64,000 bases of DNA from Viridibacillus arvi (GCF_001274945.1 NZ_LILB01000005.1:686959-750958); one strand, 5' to 3'; positions 9,013 to 18,375 are shown, counted from the stretch's first letter. Notes: a model not told the origin generated them from the sequence alone. Program-made: numbers and translations.

Positions 9013-9898
9013 CTTTCTCTGAAAAATTAATGACGATATTTTGAGTACTTCGCTCACTTGGAGTAGCCGCAAGTTTCAATTTCTCATCATTGACAAAAAC
9101 TTTAGCATTTGCTGCTGCACCTAATCGAATACGAACGCTTTGTTTACCCTTCGCATCAACTTCAACTACATCAGCAGCATGGTATACATCTGCTCTATCA
9201 GAGATTTCTGTACGATTTTCATCTTGTACACCAACCCATGTATCGCCAGTAACCTCTACACGGATTTTAAACTCTTCTGTACCAGTTAAAGTATAATTTG
9301 TTGTCTCATTATCGTTCACTAGTGTACCTTTAGAAAGTTCTTGTTTTTTTTCTTTTTTAGTTGTTTCTTCATCATTCTTATCTTGATCTTTTGAACCGGC
9401 TACTTCATTGTCTTTATTCTTGCCAGTTGTAGGTGGAGTTTTTGTATCCACAGTTACTGGTGTTTCTGTATTGTTATCTGGTTTAGAATTATCTGCTTTA
9501 TTTTGGAACAATACCCAGAGTGCTACGATTGCAATTATGATAAATAAAGCAACAACAAGTTTCGGCATTAAGTCCATAAAACCTTTTGAAGGTATTTTAG
9601 ACAAGCTTCTACGTGATTGAGGTTGTTGAATTGTTGCTGTCGTTGTACTTTCAACTGTTTTGTTTGCAGGTACTTCAGATTTATATGTCTCAAGTAATTC
9701 ATCGGCACTTAAATTAACCGCTTCTGCATACTGCTTAATAAATGCTCGAACATAAAACGTTCCAGGCATTATGCTATAATTTCCTTCTTCAATTGCAGAA
9801 AGATAGCGTTTTTGAATTTTCGTAATTTCCTGTAAGTCATCCAGACTATACCCTTTTGACAATCTCGCTTCTTTTAAACGAGCTCCTAATTCTGTCAA
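9008..9898 (-). CDS. ymfM: RodZ-like membrane protein with N-terminal HTH (YmfM family)
   Basis: RodZ-family proteins tether MreB filaments to the membrane and support rod shape. Here an N-terminal Xre-like helix-turn-helix (ELGARLKEARLSKGYSLDDL) is followed by a basic linker, a single membrane helix (about residues 114-131, LVVALFIIIAIVALWVLF), a Lys/Glu/Asp-rich spacer and a C-terminal DUF4115 beta domain. I take the TTG giving MTELGARL (296 aa) because AGGTAGG is well spaced to it. A GTG three codons upstream sits almost on the ribosome binding site. It is part of the ymfF-to-pgsA cluster. Confidence 0.87.
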   Translation of the reverse strand: MTELGARLKEARLSKGYSLDDLQEITKIQKRYLSAIEEGNYSIMPGTFYVRAFIKQYAEAVNLSADELLETYKSEVPANKTVESTTTATIQQPQSRRSLSKIPSKGFMDLMPKLVVALFIIIAIVALWVLFQNKADNSKPDNNTETPVTVDTKTPPTTGKNKDNEVAGSKDQDKNDEETTKKEKKQELSKGTLVNDNETTNYTLTGTEEFKIRVEVTGDTWVGVQDENRTEISDRADVYHAADVVEVDAKGKQSVRIRLGAAANAKVFVNDEKLKLAATPSERSTQNIVINFSEKE

Positions 9899-9914
9899 CT
9901 GTAACACCTACCTG

Positions 9915-10715
9915 TTAAAAATTAAATCCTCCAAAGCCACCGAAACCACTCGAATCTTGAAGCAAGCTGTTATGTTTCTCCATGATTTCGTATGTAATTT
10001 CTTCATCTGGATGATGTCTTAATTCGATAATATAATCAAAGTCTTCAATTGTATATTCAGAATGTTGCACGAACATATCAGGATGCTCCACTACCTTAAT
10101 AGATGGCATACTCATCATTTCACGTACAAGTTGTTGATGTTTTTCATCAGAAGATCTCCTTGTGACAATTCCATCCAGAATGAATATATTATTGCTATTA
10201 AATTCGTCTCCAAGCAGCTTGTTGCGTGCAGTTTGTTTAATCATAGTCGATGATAAAAATAACCATCTCTTATTTGCACAAACACTAGCGGCAACAACTG
10301 ACTCTGTCTTTCCGACACGAGGCATTCCTCTAACTCCAATGAGTTTATGACCGTCCTTTTTAAAAAGTTCTGCCATAAAATCTACTAAAATACCTAGTTC
10401 ATTACGTACAAAGCGAAACGTCTTTTTTTCATCTGCTTCTCTTTGTATATAACGACCATGTCGAATCGCTAGACGATCACGTGTTGTTGGCTCGCGGAAT
10501 TTTGTTACTCTTATCATTTCCATAGTCGAAACGATATTCTCAAATCGTTCAATCTGTTCGTCCTTTTCAGCTCGTAAAAGCATTCCTCTTCGAACTTGAT
10601 CGACACCGTTGATTGTCACAATATTCACACGAAGCATACCTAATAAGGAAGCAATATCTCCTAATAAGCCGGGGCGATTGATTTGTATTTCATATTCAAA
10701 ATACCATTCTCTCAC
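9915..10715 (-). CDS. ymfK: YmfK family protein: ACT-like domain plus P-loop (DUF3388)
   Basis: This is a conserved Bacillales protein of unknown role, highly similar to B. subtilis YmfK. The N terminus (EWYFEYEIQINRPGLLGDIA) looks like an ACT-type ligand-binding domain. The middle carries a Walker A motif GMPRVGKT near residues 130-137, and the end is glycine/phenylalanine-rich (GFGGFGGFNF). The GTG start gives MREWYFEYE with GAAGGG upstream; a TTG two codons earlier is the alternative. It sits between ymfJ and the rodZ-like gene. A regulated NTPase is suggested by the domains, but no substrate can be inferred. Confidence 0.85.
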   Translation of the reverse strand: MREWYFEYEIQINRPGLLGDIASLLGMLRVNIVTINGVDQVRRGMLLRAEKDEQIERFENIVSTMEMIRVTKFREPTTRDRLAIRHGRYIQREADEKKTFRFVRNELGILVDFMAELFKKDGHKLIGVRGMPRVGKTESVVAASVCANKRWLFLSSTMIKQTARNKLLGDEFNSNNIFILDGIVTRRSSDEKHQQLVREMMSMPSIKVVEHPDMFVQHSEYTIEDFDYIIELRHHPDEEITYEIMEKHNSLLQDSSGFGGFGGFNF

Positions 10716-10794
10716 ATACAACGATCCCTTCTATTATACGACGCTTAAAACATTTCTAAGTTCCATAATAGCCGATTTTTGTACATATGGAAAG

Positions 10795-10824
10795 AAAAAA
10801 AGGAAAAGAGGGGCTATAACCCCA
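10795..10824 (-). terminator. probable terminator after ymfJ
   Basis: Minus-strand GGGG/CCCC stem with a short TTATAG loop, followed by a T-rich tail (TCTTTTCCTTTTTTTC). The stem is only 4-5 bp and the T run is interrupted, so efficiency is uncertain. Confidence 0.55.
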
Positions 10825-10830
10825 TTTTTC

Positions 10831-11088
10831 CTATTGTACCTTCCTATTCTGCACTAATTTTACAACACAATTAGCTAAAGATTGCTTTTCATCATCGGTT
10901 GCCACCGACCAAAGCTCAGAAAGCACTCTCTCTTGTTCATTTTTTGGATCAACATTATTTGCCAAGTACTCACCAATTTGCACTGCGGCTTCTTGTATTA
11001 CCTTTTGTGACATTCCTGCAGACTCTGCTTTTGCAACATTTTGTCCCAAAAAGCTCGTCCACTTCTGCCAGTTTTCAATGATATCCAT
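10831..11088 (-). CDS. ymfJ: YmfJ family small protein (DUF3243)
   Basis: This is an 85-residue, probably all-helical protein matching B. subtilis YmfJ in length and motifs (ENWQKWTSFLGQNV, IGEYLANNVDPKNEQE, ELWSVATDDEKQSLAN). Function is unknown. The ATG giving MDIIENWQKW is preceded by AAAGGAGGG, which falls inside a longer in-frame reading that starts six codons upstream; the internal ATG is clearly the better start. It lies between ymfI and ymfK, as in B. subtilis. Confidence 0.88.
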   Translation of the reverse strand: MDIIENWQKWTSFLGQNVAKAESAGMSQKVIQEAAVQIGEYLANNVDPKNEQERVLSELWSVATDDEKQSLANCVVKLVQNRKVQ

Positions 11089-11130
11089 AGAATCCCTCCT
11101 TTTCACATTTAGTATGTGTAAGAAAGAAAT

Positions 11131-11859
11131 TTATATGTACCATCCGCCATTAATTCGAAGTATTTGACCTGTAATATAATTGGCGCGTCCTGATAACAAG
11201 AAAGACACTAAATGACCAACTTCATCAGTTTCGCCTGCTCTTGCTAATGGAATTTCATCAATTAGCTCCTGCTCTTCTATATCCGTCAAATGCCCATTCA
11301 TTTTAGTATTTATTAAGCCTGGTGCTACTGCATTAACAAGAACACCATTTCCTGCTGCTTCTTGTGCGTACGATTTCACAAAAGCATGTAGTGCACCTTT
11401 CACAGTAGCGTACAAAGCCTCTCCTGATGCCCCAGCTTCGCCCCAAATCGAACCAATCATAATAATATGACTTATATTGTTTTTGCGTAATTTTGAAGCT
11501 AAGAGGCTAATCAATCTAATTGGCGTTTGCACATGAACTTTCCAAAGTGCATCCATTTCATCAGCAGTAGTATCTTCCACAAGTTTGTAAAGTGCTTGTC
11601 CACTAGCTACTACAATCGCTTGTAGTGAAAATATAGAACTAGAAATATTTTCTGCTGCAAGAGGATCTGTTAAATCGGATTGAATCATCATAAATTCTTG
11701 CTCTGGATAATCAGCTGACAGGACACTTACAAGCTCGAATGTGACCTCTTCACCTTGATTATACTGCAAATATAAAGACCAGCCATCTTTAGCAAGCTGC
11801 TCACTTATGGCACGTCCAATTGCACCGGACGCGCCAAGTACTAAGCAAAACTGTTTCAT
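11131..11859 (-). CDS. ymfI: short-chain dehydrogenase/reductase YmfI
   Basis: This is an SDR-fold NAD(P)-dependent oxidoreductase of 242 residues, the same length as B. subtilis YmfI. It has the cofactor motif GASGAIG (residues 9-15) and a catalytic Ser137, Tyr150, Lys154 set (YATVK). It ends in the usual ITGQILRINGGWYI. Often annotated as a FabG-like 3-oxoacyl-ACP reductase, but the real substrate is unknown. It starts two bases after the ymfH stop codon. Confidence 0.9.
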   Translation of the reverse strand: MKQFCLVLGASGAIGRAISEQLAKDGWSLYLQYNQGEEVTFELVSVLSADYPEQEFMMIQSDLTDPLAAENISSSIFSLQAIVVASGQALYKLVEDTTADEMDALWKVHVQTPIRLISLLASKLRKNNISHIIMIGSIWGEAGASGEALYATVKGALHAFVKSYAQEAAGNGVLVNAVAPGLINTKMNGHLTDIEEQELIDEIPLARAGETDEVGHLVSFLLSGRANYITGQILRINGGWYI

Positions 11860-11861
11860 TA

Positions 11862-13190
11862 TTACTCTTGACCTTCTTTGTCATTACTTGTTTTAGCTTT
11901 ATTCCCTACAGGTAAAATCTTAAATACTGTTTGCTGTGATTCTCCTTGTAGTGAAGCGAAAGCTTGTTGCACATCCGCTATCGTCAATTCTTCGATGACA
12001 GGAACTGCGTCAAATAAATTCATATCATTAAAAGCATATCTCGTGAATTGATTTGCGATAAATTCAATTGAATTTAATGCTCTTAAATAAAAGCCGATCT
12101 TACGACGTTTTACTCTCTCTAATTCATCATCACCAAATGGCCATTTTTCTTGTGTATTTTGTAATACATTTTGAATAGCTTCAACTAACTCATCTGTTTG
12201 ATTCGTATCCGAACCAATTAAGGCAAAACCGAATCCTTTTTCTAAAGAGAAGTCATAAGAATACGATTCGTCAATCATACCTTTTTCATAGACACTTGTA
12301 TAAAAGTCTGAAGAACGTCCAAATAATACATCCAGCGCTAATTGGATAGACAGCTCATGCTTTAGCATAGCTTTGCCAGAAAGGCTTGTTTCTTTTGCTT
12401 TTATACCTACAATTACTTTTGGTTTTAATACATCCATTTCTAACGTGCTACTTTTTACTGCTACATCTGTAGGTTCAGTCACTTCAATTCGCTGAATAGG
12501 TGTTGGTTCCTCAAATGTTTTATCTGCTTGATCAGCACGAATAAAATCCATCATTTTCTCTGGCTCAACAGCGCCGATGACAAATAGAAGCATATTAGAT
12601 GGATGATAAAACGTATTATAGCAAGTGTATAAATGATCTGCCGTAATATCATCGATTGACTCAATAGTACCCGCTATATCAATTTTCACTGGATGCTCAT
12701 GGAACATATTTTCAATCGTTCCAAAGTATAAACGCCAGTCTGGTTGATCATCATACATTGTAATTTCTTGACCTATAATACCTTTTTCCTTCTCAACTGT
12801 TTGCTCCGTGAAATATGGTTGTTGTACGAAATCAAGTAAAGTTTTCGTACTCTCATATAAATGATCAGTTGCAGAGAATAAATACGCTGTTCTTGTGAAA
12901 GATGTGAAAGCATTTGCTGAAGCACCTTTTTCACCAAACTTTTGGAATACATCCCCATCTTCTTTTTCAAACATTTTATGCTCTAAAAAATGTGCAATAC
13001 CATCTGGCACTGTAATAGCTTCAGTTTCACCAAGCGGTATGAATGAACGATCGATGGAACCGTATTTTGTAGTAAAAGTGACAAATGTTTTAGAGAAGCC
13101 TTTTTTCGGCAAAATATAAACATCTAATCCATTATCTAACTTCTCGTAGTAAAGCGTTTCGTCTAATTGATCGAATTCGATTGTTTTCAT
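11862..13190 (-). CDS. ymfH: M16 family zinc peptidase YmfH
   Basis: This is a 442-residue pitrilysin/M16-type metallopeptidase with an intact inverted zinc motif HFLEH at residues 67-71, followed by M16 core features such as QQPYFTEQTVEKEKGIIGQE and FYHPSNM. M16 peptidases usually act as pairs of an active and an inactive subunit forming a chamber. YmfF, encoded immediately upstream with an ATGA overlap, is the likely inactive partner. Substrates in Bacillus are unknown. Confidence 0.92.
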   Translation of the reverse strand: MKTIEFDQLDETLYYEKLDNGLDVYILPKKGFSKTFVTFTTKYGSIDRSFIPLGETEAITVPDGIAHFLEHKMFEKEDGDVFQKFGEKGASANAFTSFTRTAYLFSATDHLYESTKTLLDFVQQPYFTEQTVEKEKGIIGQEITMYDDQPDWRLYFGTIENMFHEHPVKIDIAGTIESIDDITADHLYTCYNTFYHPSNMLLFVIGAVEPEKMMDFIRADQADKTFEEPTPIQRIEVTEPTDVAVKSSTLEMDVLKPKVIVGIKAKETSLSGKAMLKHELSIQLALDVLFGRSSDFYTSVYEKGMIDESYSYDFSLEKGFGFALIGSDTNQTDELVEAIQNVLQNTQEKWPFGDDELERVKRRKIGFYLRALNSIEFIANQFTRYAFNDMNLFDAVPVIEELTIADVQQAFASLQGESQQTVFKILPVGNKAKTSNDKEGQE

Positions 13191-14458
13191 TCTGCAGCAT
13201 CCTCCTTACCTCTTAAGAAATATACTGTTTCTTTTTCTACTTGTTTTGCCATATTAACTACATCTTCCTTTGTTACTGCTTGCCATTTCGCGGCCATATT
13301 TTCTACCGAAAACTCAGTAGGCAAGTCTTTATATTGATCATATATTTCGATTTGCCCTCTTGCTGAATCAAGTGCTTCTTTTATTTGGTTTGTTAACATC
13401 GCTTTTGTTTGAGCTAATTCTAAATCTGTAATGTCGCCTTTTTGAATCGCAACTAGTTGTTCGTCGATTAATGAAATTGCCTTTTTCTCTTTGTTGGCAT
13501 CAATTCCTGATATGACGAATACTAACCCATATTGGGCAGAATATGAGCTTGAGCAGTAATAAGCCATACTTTCTTTTTCACGTACATTCATAAATAATTT
13601 TGCATGTGGATATCCACCAAAAACGCCATTAAAAATTTGCATTTTAGGAAAATCAGGGTGCGTGAAAGTGACAGGTGTATGATAGCCGATATGTAATTTA
13701 CCTTGCTTCATATCTTGCTGTTCACTGACAAACGTTTCAGTTGGTTTACTTTCTACAGTTGGATTAGTAGCATGTTCCACTGTACGATCAGCAAATGGTA
13801 AAGCTTTTTTCAAGCTTTCAACTATTGTTTTTTCATCAATATCCCCAACTACGTAGATATCGATTAAATCATCAGCTAACATCTCTTCGTACGTTTTAAC
13901 TAATGACGTTGGCGTAACTTTTTTAACATCTTCAATTGTGCCGTTAGCAGAGATAGATGCAGGATGATTTGGACGCATAATATTCAATAATTTCTGTTGG
14001 GCATAGCGTGATTTATCATCAAAAACAGATTGAATTCGCTCAATCACCATTTCTTTTTCACGAGCAACAATATTTTCACGGAATACACCATTATCGAAGT
14101 TAGGCTCAAATAGCACTGTATTCATAAGTTCGAGCACTTTACCTAAAACTTCCCCATTTTTTAAATATTGATCATTAACTGTTTCAACATTTAATAATAC
14201 AGTATGTTCATCACCACGTTTTGTAGTATCAAAATACAAAACCGTACCGTATAAATCATCTAAATACATACGCATTGCAGCAGTAGATGGATATTTTGCA
14301 CTACTATGTTGTAGTACGTTTGTTAATACTGTTCTTTCTGAAGCATCCTCGACAGTTAAAGGTCTTTTAAATTTCACTGAAAAATTGACAGTTTTAAATT
14401 GATCAGTTGTTCTTGTATGAATATTGACACCTTTTGCTACTTGAATTGTTTGAAACAT
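13187..14458 (-). CDS. ymfF: M16-like protein without zinc motif, YmfF
   Basis: This 423-residue M16-fold protein aligns in layout with YmfH but has LTNVLQHSSAKYPS where the active partner has HxxEH, so it should be proteolytically inactive. The inferred role is as the structural half of a YmfF-YmfH heterodimer. The ATG giving MFQTIQVAKGV is preceded by AGGAGGGG; an earlier in-frame start 15 codons upstream lacks a ribosome binding site. Its stop overlaps the ymfH start by four bases. Confidence 0.9.
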   Translation of the reverse strand: MFQTIQVAKGVNIHTRTTDQFKTVNFSVKFKRPLTVEDASERTVLTNVLQHSSAKYPSTAAMRMYLDDLYGTVLYFDTTKRGDEHTVLLNVETVNDQYLKNGEVLGKVLELMNTVLFEPNFDNGVFRENIVAREKEMVIERIQSVFDDKSRYAQQKLLNIMRPNHPASISANGTIEDVKKVTPTSLVKTYEEMLADDLIDIYVVGDIDEKTIVESLKKALPFADRTVEHATNPTVESKPTETFVSEQQDMKQGKLHIGYHTPVTFTHPDFPKMQIFNGVFGGYPHAKLFMNVREKESMAYYCSSSYSAQYGLVFVISGIDANKEKKAISLIDEQLVAIQKGDITDLELAQTKAMLTNQIKEALDSARGQIEIYDQYKDLPTEFSVENMAAKWQAVTKEDVVNMAKQVEKETVYFLRGKEDAAE

Positions 14459-14501
14459 GTAGACCCCTCCTATCTCTTTAATATAACAAACCATTACACT
14501 C

Positions 14502-14531
14502 ACTATACATGCCTTTTAAATAAAAAAGCAA
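14502..14531 (-). promoter_or_regulatory. possible SigA promoter of ymfF
   Basis: Minus-strand TTGCTT, 18-base spacer, TATAGT (14502-14507), about 45 bases before the ymfF start and downstream of the nupQ terminator. The -10 is good but the -35 matches at only three positions. Confidence 0.35.
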
Positions 14532-14581
14532 CTTCAGGCAAAGTAAGTATATAGACTTGCTATTAAAGAGTCTTTATTCAT

Positions 14582-14611
14582 AAAGAAAAAGACCGAGCAA
14601 ATGCCCAGTCC
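14582..14611 (-). terminator. terminator of the nucleoside ABC operon
   Basis: Minus-strand arms GACTGGGC and GCTCGGTC pair with wobble around an ATTT loop, followed by TTTTTCTTT. It lies about 18 bases after the nupQ stop codon. Confidence 0.8.
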
Positions 14612-14629
14612 TTCCTTTTAAAAGAAAAA

Positions 14630-15589
14630 TTAACGTTTACCTTTAATATATGGTTGACCAACAGCTTTTGGTGCATGTGCTTTACCAATAAAGCCAGCTA
14701 CAGCGAAGATCGTTAAAACATAAGGTAAAATGTGTAAGTATACGGCTGGAATGTCTTGAATATAAGGAATCGAGTTCCCTGCTATACTTAAGGATTGCGC
14801 AAATCCGAAGAAAATTGCCGCTCCTAAAGCTCCAAGTGGATGCCATTTACCAAAAATCATTGCCGCAAGAGCCATGAAACCTTGTCCATTAATTGTTCCG
14901 TGACCAAAGTCTCCAGAAATTGTTTGCGAATAGATCGCACCACCAATACCACCTAAAACACCTGAAATAATAACGGCGATGTAACGCATTTTAGTTACAT
15001 TTATACCCATTGTATCTGCCGCAGTTGGATGCTCCCCAACAGCACGTAAACGCAATCCAAATGGTGTCTTATAAATAATCACCCAAGCAAGAATCGCTAC
15101 AGCAATTGCTAGAATTGAAGTACCATAAACATCCTTAAAGAGCATAGGGCCGATTAATGGAATGTCTTCTAGATAAGGAATATTAAAGCGCGGGAAACGA
15201 ACTTTAATCATATCTGTCTGCCCTTTATCGTACAACATTTTCACAGAGAATAATGCCACAGCAAGACCCAGTAAATTGATTGCTACCCCTGAAACCGTTT
15301 GATCGGCACGGAATGAAATGGCAGCTACTGCGTGTAGTATTGAGAAAATACCCGCTGCTAACCCTGCTACTAATAAAGCAATCCAAGGTGTCCAAGAACC
15401 AAATGTATCAACATACGTTAAGTTAAACACGATCCCAACAAAAGCACCAATAACCATTAAACCTTCTAGTCCAATATTAACCACACCAGAACGTTCTGAG
15501 AACACACCACCGATAGCAGTTAATATAAGAGGCGCTGCGTAGAAAATTGCAGTAGGAACAAGGAAATATAACACTTCCAAAAAGCTCAT
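14630..15589 (-). CDS. nupQ: nucleoside ABC transporter permease (NupQ/YufQ family)
   Basis: This 319-residue inner-membrane permease has about nine hydrophobic segments and the BPD_transp_2 fold used by BMP-type importers (GVFSERSGVVNIGLEGLMVIGAF near the N terminus, AVGEHPTAADTMGINVTKMR in the cytoplasmic loop). It is the last gene of the nupN-O-P-Q set and starts one base after the nupP stop with GGAGGCG upstream. In B. subtilis this family imports guanosine and other nucleosides; substrate here is inferred from that. Confidence 0.86.
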   Translation of the reverse strand: MSFLEVLYFLVPTAIFYAAPLILTAIGGVFSERSGVVNIGLEGLMVIGAFVGIVFNLTYVDTFGSWTPWIALLVAGLAAGIFSILHAVAAISFRADQTVSGVAINLLGLAVALFSVKMLYDKGQTDMIKVRFPRFNIPYLEDIPLIGPMLFKDVYGTSILAIAVAILAWVIIYKTPFGLRLRAVGEHPTAADTMGINVTKMRYIAVIISGVLGGIGGAIYSQTISGDFGHGTINGQGFMALAAMIFGKWHPLGALGAAIFFGFAQSLSIAGNSIPYIQDIPAVYLHILPYVLTIFAVAGFIGKAHAPKAVGQPYIKGKR

Positions 15590-15590
15590 G

Positions 15591-16634
15591 TTATTTCGCC
15601 TCCTTTTTCTTGCTCAATCGTTCAAGTAATACCCTAATGATATAACCCGAAGCTACAAAGAAAATAACTAATGCAATAATAATTGAAACGATTTCTACCG
15701 GAATACCGACGTTCGGCATATTTAATGACCCGAATTTTAATGCTCCGAATAAAATTGCACCTAATAATACTCCGAACGGTGCATTTGCACCGAGTAAAGC
15801 AACTGCGATACCGTCAAAACCAATACCTGTAAAACCGGCTTGAACAGTAATATTACCGAACGTTCCAAGCGCTTCCATTGCACCTGCAAGACCTGCGAAT
15901 GCCCCGGAAATAACCATTGCAAGAATGATATTACTTTTCACATTCATACCTGCATACTCAGAAGCATTTTGGTTAAAACCAACTGCTTTAAGTTCGAAAC
16001 CACGTTTCGTTTTCTCTAAAATGAACCACATAATAACAACCATTATTAAAGCGATTACAATACCGTAATGCATACGGGAGTAGTCTGTTAATGTATCTAA
16101 AAAAGTAGAACGTAATGATGCCGACTCATGAATCATCGGTGTTTTTTCTCCACTATCAGAAATAGATTGAATTACTGCGTTCGCTACATGTAGCGCAATA
16201 TAGTTCATCATAATTGTGACGATAACTTCATGCACTTGTAATTTCGCCTTTAATAACCCTGGGATAAATGCCCAAAGTGCTCCTGCTAATGCAGCAGCTA
16301 ATATAGCTAACGGAAGGTGAATAATAGCTGGTAATTCAAAGGCATAACCTACATAAGCAGCTGCTAACCACCCCATAATTAATTGACCTTCAACACCGAT
16401 ATTAAATAAACCAGTGCGGAACGCAAAAGCTACCGCTAAACCTGCCAATATATAAGGGGTAATTTGTCGGATAGTACCACCAATTGTAAACATATCCCCA
16501 AAAATACCTTCCCAAAGAGCAATATAACCTTGTACAGGGTCATAACCACTTACAAGCATCACAATTGCTCCGACAAGTAAGCCTAAAATTACTGAAATCA
16601 CAGGGACGAGGATATTAGTCAACTTGTTCGACAT
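15591..16634 (-). CDS. nupP: nucleoside ABC transporter permease (NupP/YufP family)
   Basis: This is a 347-residue multi-spanning permease, the heterodimer partner of the next gene. Landmarks are GTIRQITPYILAGLAVAFAF, FRTGLFNIGVEGQLIMGWLA and the coupling loop ELKAVGFNQNASEYAGMN. The ATG giving MSNKLTNILVPV is used, because GGAAGGTG is well spaced to it. A GTG four codons earlier abuts the ribosome binding site. Stop and start with the ATPase gene are separated by a single base, implying tight coupling. Confidence 0.87.
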   Translation of the reverse strand: MSNKLTNILVPVISVILGLLVGAIVMLVSGYDPVQGYIALWEGIFGDMFTIGGTIRQITPYILAGLAVAFAFRTGLFNIGVEGQLIMGWLAAAYVGYAFELPAIIHLPLAILAAALAGALWAFIPGLLKAKLQVHEVIVTIMMNYIALHVANAVIQSISDSGEKTPMIHESASLRSTFLDTLTDYSRMHYGIVIALIMVVIMWFILEKTKRGFELKAVGFNQNASEYAGMNVKSNIILAMVISGAFAGLAGAMEALGTFGNITVQAGFTGIGFDGIAVALLGANAPFGVLLGAILFGALKFGSLNMPNVGIPVEIVSIIIALVIFFVASGYIIRVLLERLSKKKEAK

Positions 16635-16635
16635 G

Positions 16636-18183
16636 TTATTCGTCACCTTCCTTTACTTGTCCGTTGTTTGATTTTCGATCTTGACCAGCCATTAATAAAC
16701 CTAACTCTTGTTCAGTCGTTTCATTTGGATTTACAGTATCGATAATTTGGCCGTCATATATAACTGCGATTCTATCTGAGACATTCATAACTTCATCTAA
16801 TTCAAATGAAATCAACAGAACTGCCTTTCCTTTATCACGTTGTTCGATTAAACGTTGGTGAATAAACTCAATTGCACCAACATCCAAACCTCGTGTTGGT
16901 AATGCTGCAATTAGTAAATCTGGATTTCGATCTACTTCACGCCCAATAATAGCTTTTTGTTGATTACCACCAGATAACGCTCGAGCTGGTGTAACTTCAC
17001 CATGACCTGAACGAACATCGTATTCTTTCATTATCTTTTGTGCAAGTTCAGAGATTTTGCTATAATCTATAACTCCAGCAGTTGCGATTGGAGACTGATA
17101 GTATGTTTGTAGTGCAATATTGTGTCCGATTGGGAAATCTAATACTAAACCGTGTTTATGACGATCTTGTGGGATGTGACCAACACCAGATTCAGTAATA
17201 TCACGTGGTTTTAAATTTGTAATGTTTTTATTGTTTAAAGAAACTGTGCCTGACTTAACTTTACGAAGTCCAGTAATCGCTTCGATTAATTCGGTCTGCC
17301 CGTTACCATCAATACCAGCAATACCGACAATTTCACCACTACGTATGGAAAGATTTAAACCTTTCACTTTTTCAATATTTCTGTAGTCAGTTACAACTAA
17401 GTTTTCAACTTTCAAAATTTCTTCTTTCGGATTAGCCTTTGCTTTTTTAGTTTTAAATTCAACTTGACGTCCAACCATTAACTCTGCTAATTGATTTGGA
17501 GTTGTTTCTGACGTTGTTACAGTTCCAATACCTTGACCTTTACGAATAACAGTTACTCTATCTGAAACCTCCATAATTTCTTGCAATTTATGAGTGATTA
17601 AGATAATAGATTTTCCTTCAGCAATTAAACGTTTCATAATTTGAATCAATTCTGATATTTCTTGTGGTGTTAATGATGCAGTAGGTTCGTCAAAAATAAT
17701 ATTTTCAGCCCCACGATACAACGTTTTAATAATTTCTACTCGTTGTTGCATACCTACAGAAATATCCTCGATTTTTGCATATGGATCGACATTCAATCCA
17801 TATTTTTCAGATAGTGCTTTTACTTTTTTCGCTGCATCTTTGATATTAACAATGCCCTTTTTAGTAGGTTCACTACCTAAAATAATATTTTCTGTAACCG
17901 TAAAGTTTTCAACTAACATGAAGTGTTGATGAACCATTCCAATACCTAGATCATTCGCTACGTTCGGGTCAGAAATTTTAACTTTCTTTCCATTTACGCG
18001 AATTTCCCCAGCTTCAGGTTGATAAAGTCCGAAAAGCACGTTCATTAAAGTCGATTTTCCTGCACCGTTTTCTCCAAGCAATGCATGAATTTCGCCTTTT
18101 TTCAGCTGAAGGGTGATATTATCATTTGCTACAAAAGATCCGAATTGTTTACGAATACCTAGCATTTCTATCACATATTCCAA
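16636..18183 (-). CDS. nupO: nucleoside ABC transporter ATP-binding protein (NupO/YufO family)
   Basis: This is a tandem ABC ATPase of about 515 residues. The first half has Walker A GENGAGKST and signature ISVGMQQR. The second half has a degenerate Walker A (IDGNGQTE) but a good signature LSGGNQQK, the pattern typical of sugar/nucleoside-type CUT2/BMP importers. I start at a TTG giving MEYVIEMLGIRKQF, because AAGGGAG is spaced eight bases from it; an ATG seven codons upstream sits over that site. A hairpin separates it from the binding-protein gene. Confidence 0.88.
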   Translation of the reverse strand: MEYVIEMLGIRKQFGSFVANDNITLQLKKGEIHALLGENGAGKSTLMNVLFGLYQPEAGEIRVNGKKVKISDPNVANDLGIGMVHQHFMLVENFTVTENIILGSEPTKKGIVNIKDAAKKVKALSEKYGLNVDPYAKIEDISVGMQQRVEIIKTLYRGAENIIFDEPTASLTPQEISELIQIMKRLIAEGKSIILITHKLQEIMEVSDRVTVIRKGQGIGTVTTSETTPNQLAELMVGRQVEFKTKKAKANPKEEILKVENLVVTDYRNIEKVKGLNLSIRSGEIVGIAGIDGNGQTELIEAITGLRKVKSGTVSLNNKNITNLKPRDITESGVGHIPQDRHKHGLVLDFPIGHNIALQTYYQSPIATAGVIDYSKISELAQKIMKEYDVRSGHGEVTPARALSGGNQQKAIIGREVDRNPDLLIAALPTRGLDVGAIEFIHQRLIEQRDKGKAVLLISFELDEVMNVSDRIAVIYDGQIIDTVNPNETTEQELGLLMAGQDRKSNNGQVKEGDE

Positions 18184-18315
18184 TGTTTTCACTCCCTTGG
18201 ACATTGTAAATTATATTTGTTGTTATTAATAAATTAACATAGGTTAAAAAAATTAATACAGGAAAGATTTTGAAATTCCAAAAATTCAAAACCTTTTATC
18301 TATTAATTTATACAG

Positions 18316-18361
18316 ATAAAAATCATCATAAAGACTAATAGTTAACTAGCCTTTATGATGA
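18316..18361 (-). terminator. attenuator/terminator between nupN and nupO
   Basis: Minus-strand arms CATCATAAAG and CTTTATGATG, extended by CTA/TAG pairing, are followed by ATTTTTATC. It starts some 15 bases after the binding-protein stop codon. Such hairpins commonly keep binding protein in excess over the membrane components. Confidence 0.8.
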
Positions 18362-18375
18362 CGACTTAACTTTAA

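Noticed and set aside
10733-10738. TATAAT upstream of ymfK
   Set aside because: It is too close to the ymfK start and its ribosome binding site to act as a -10 element for that gene, and has no -35 partner.
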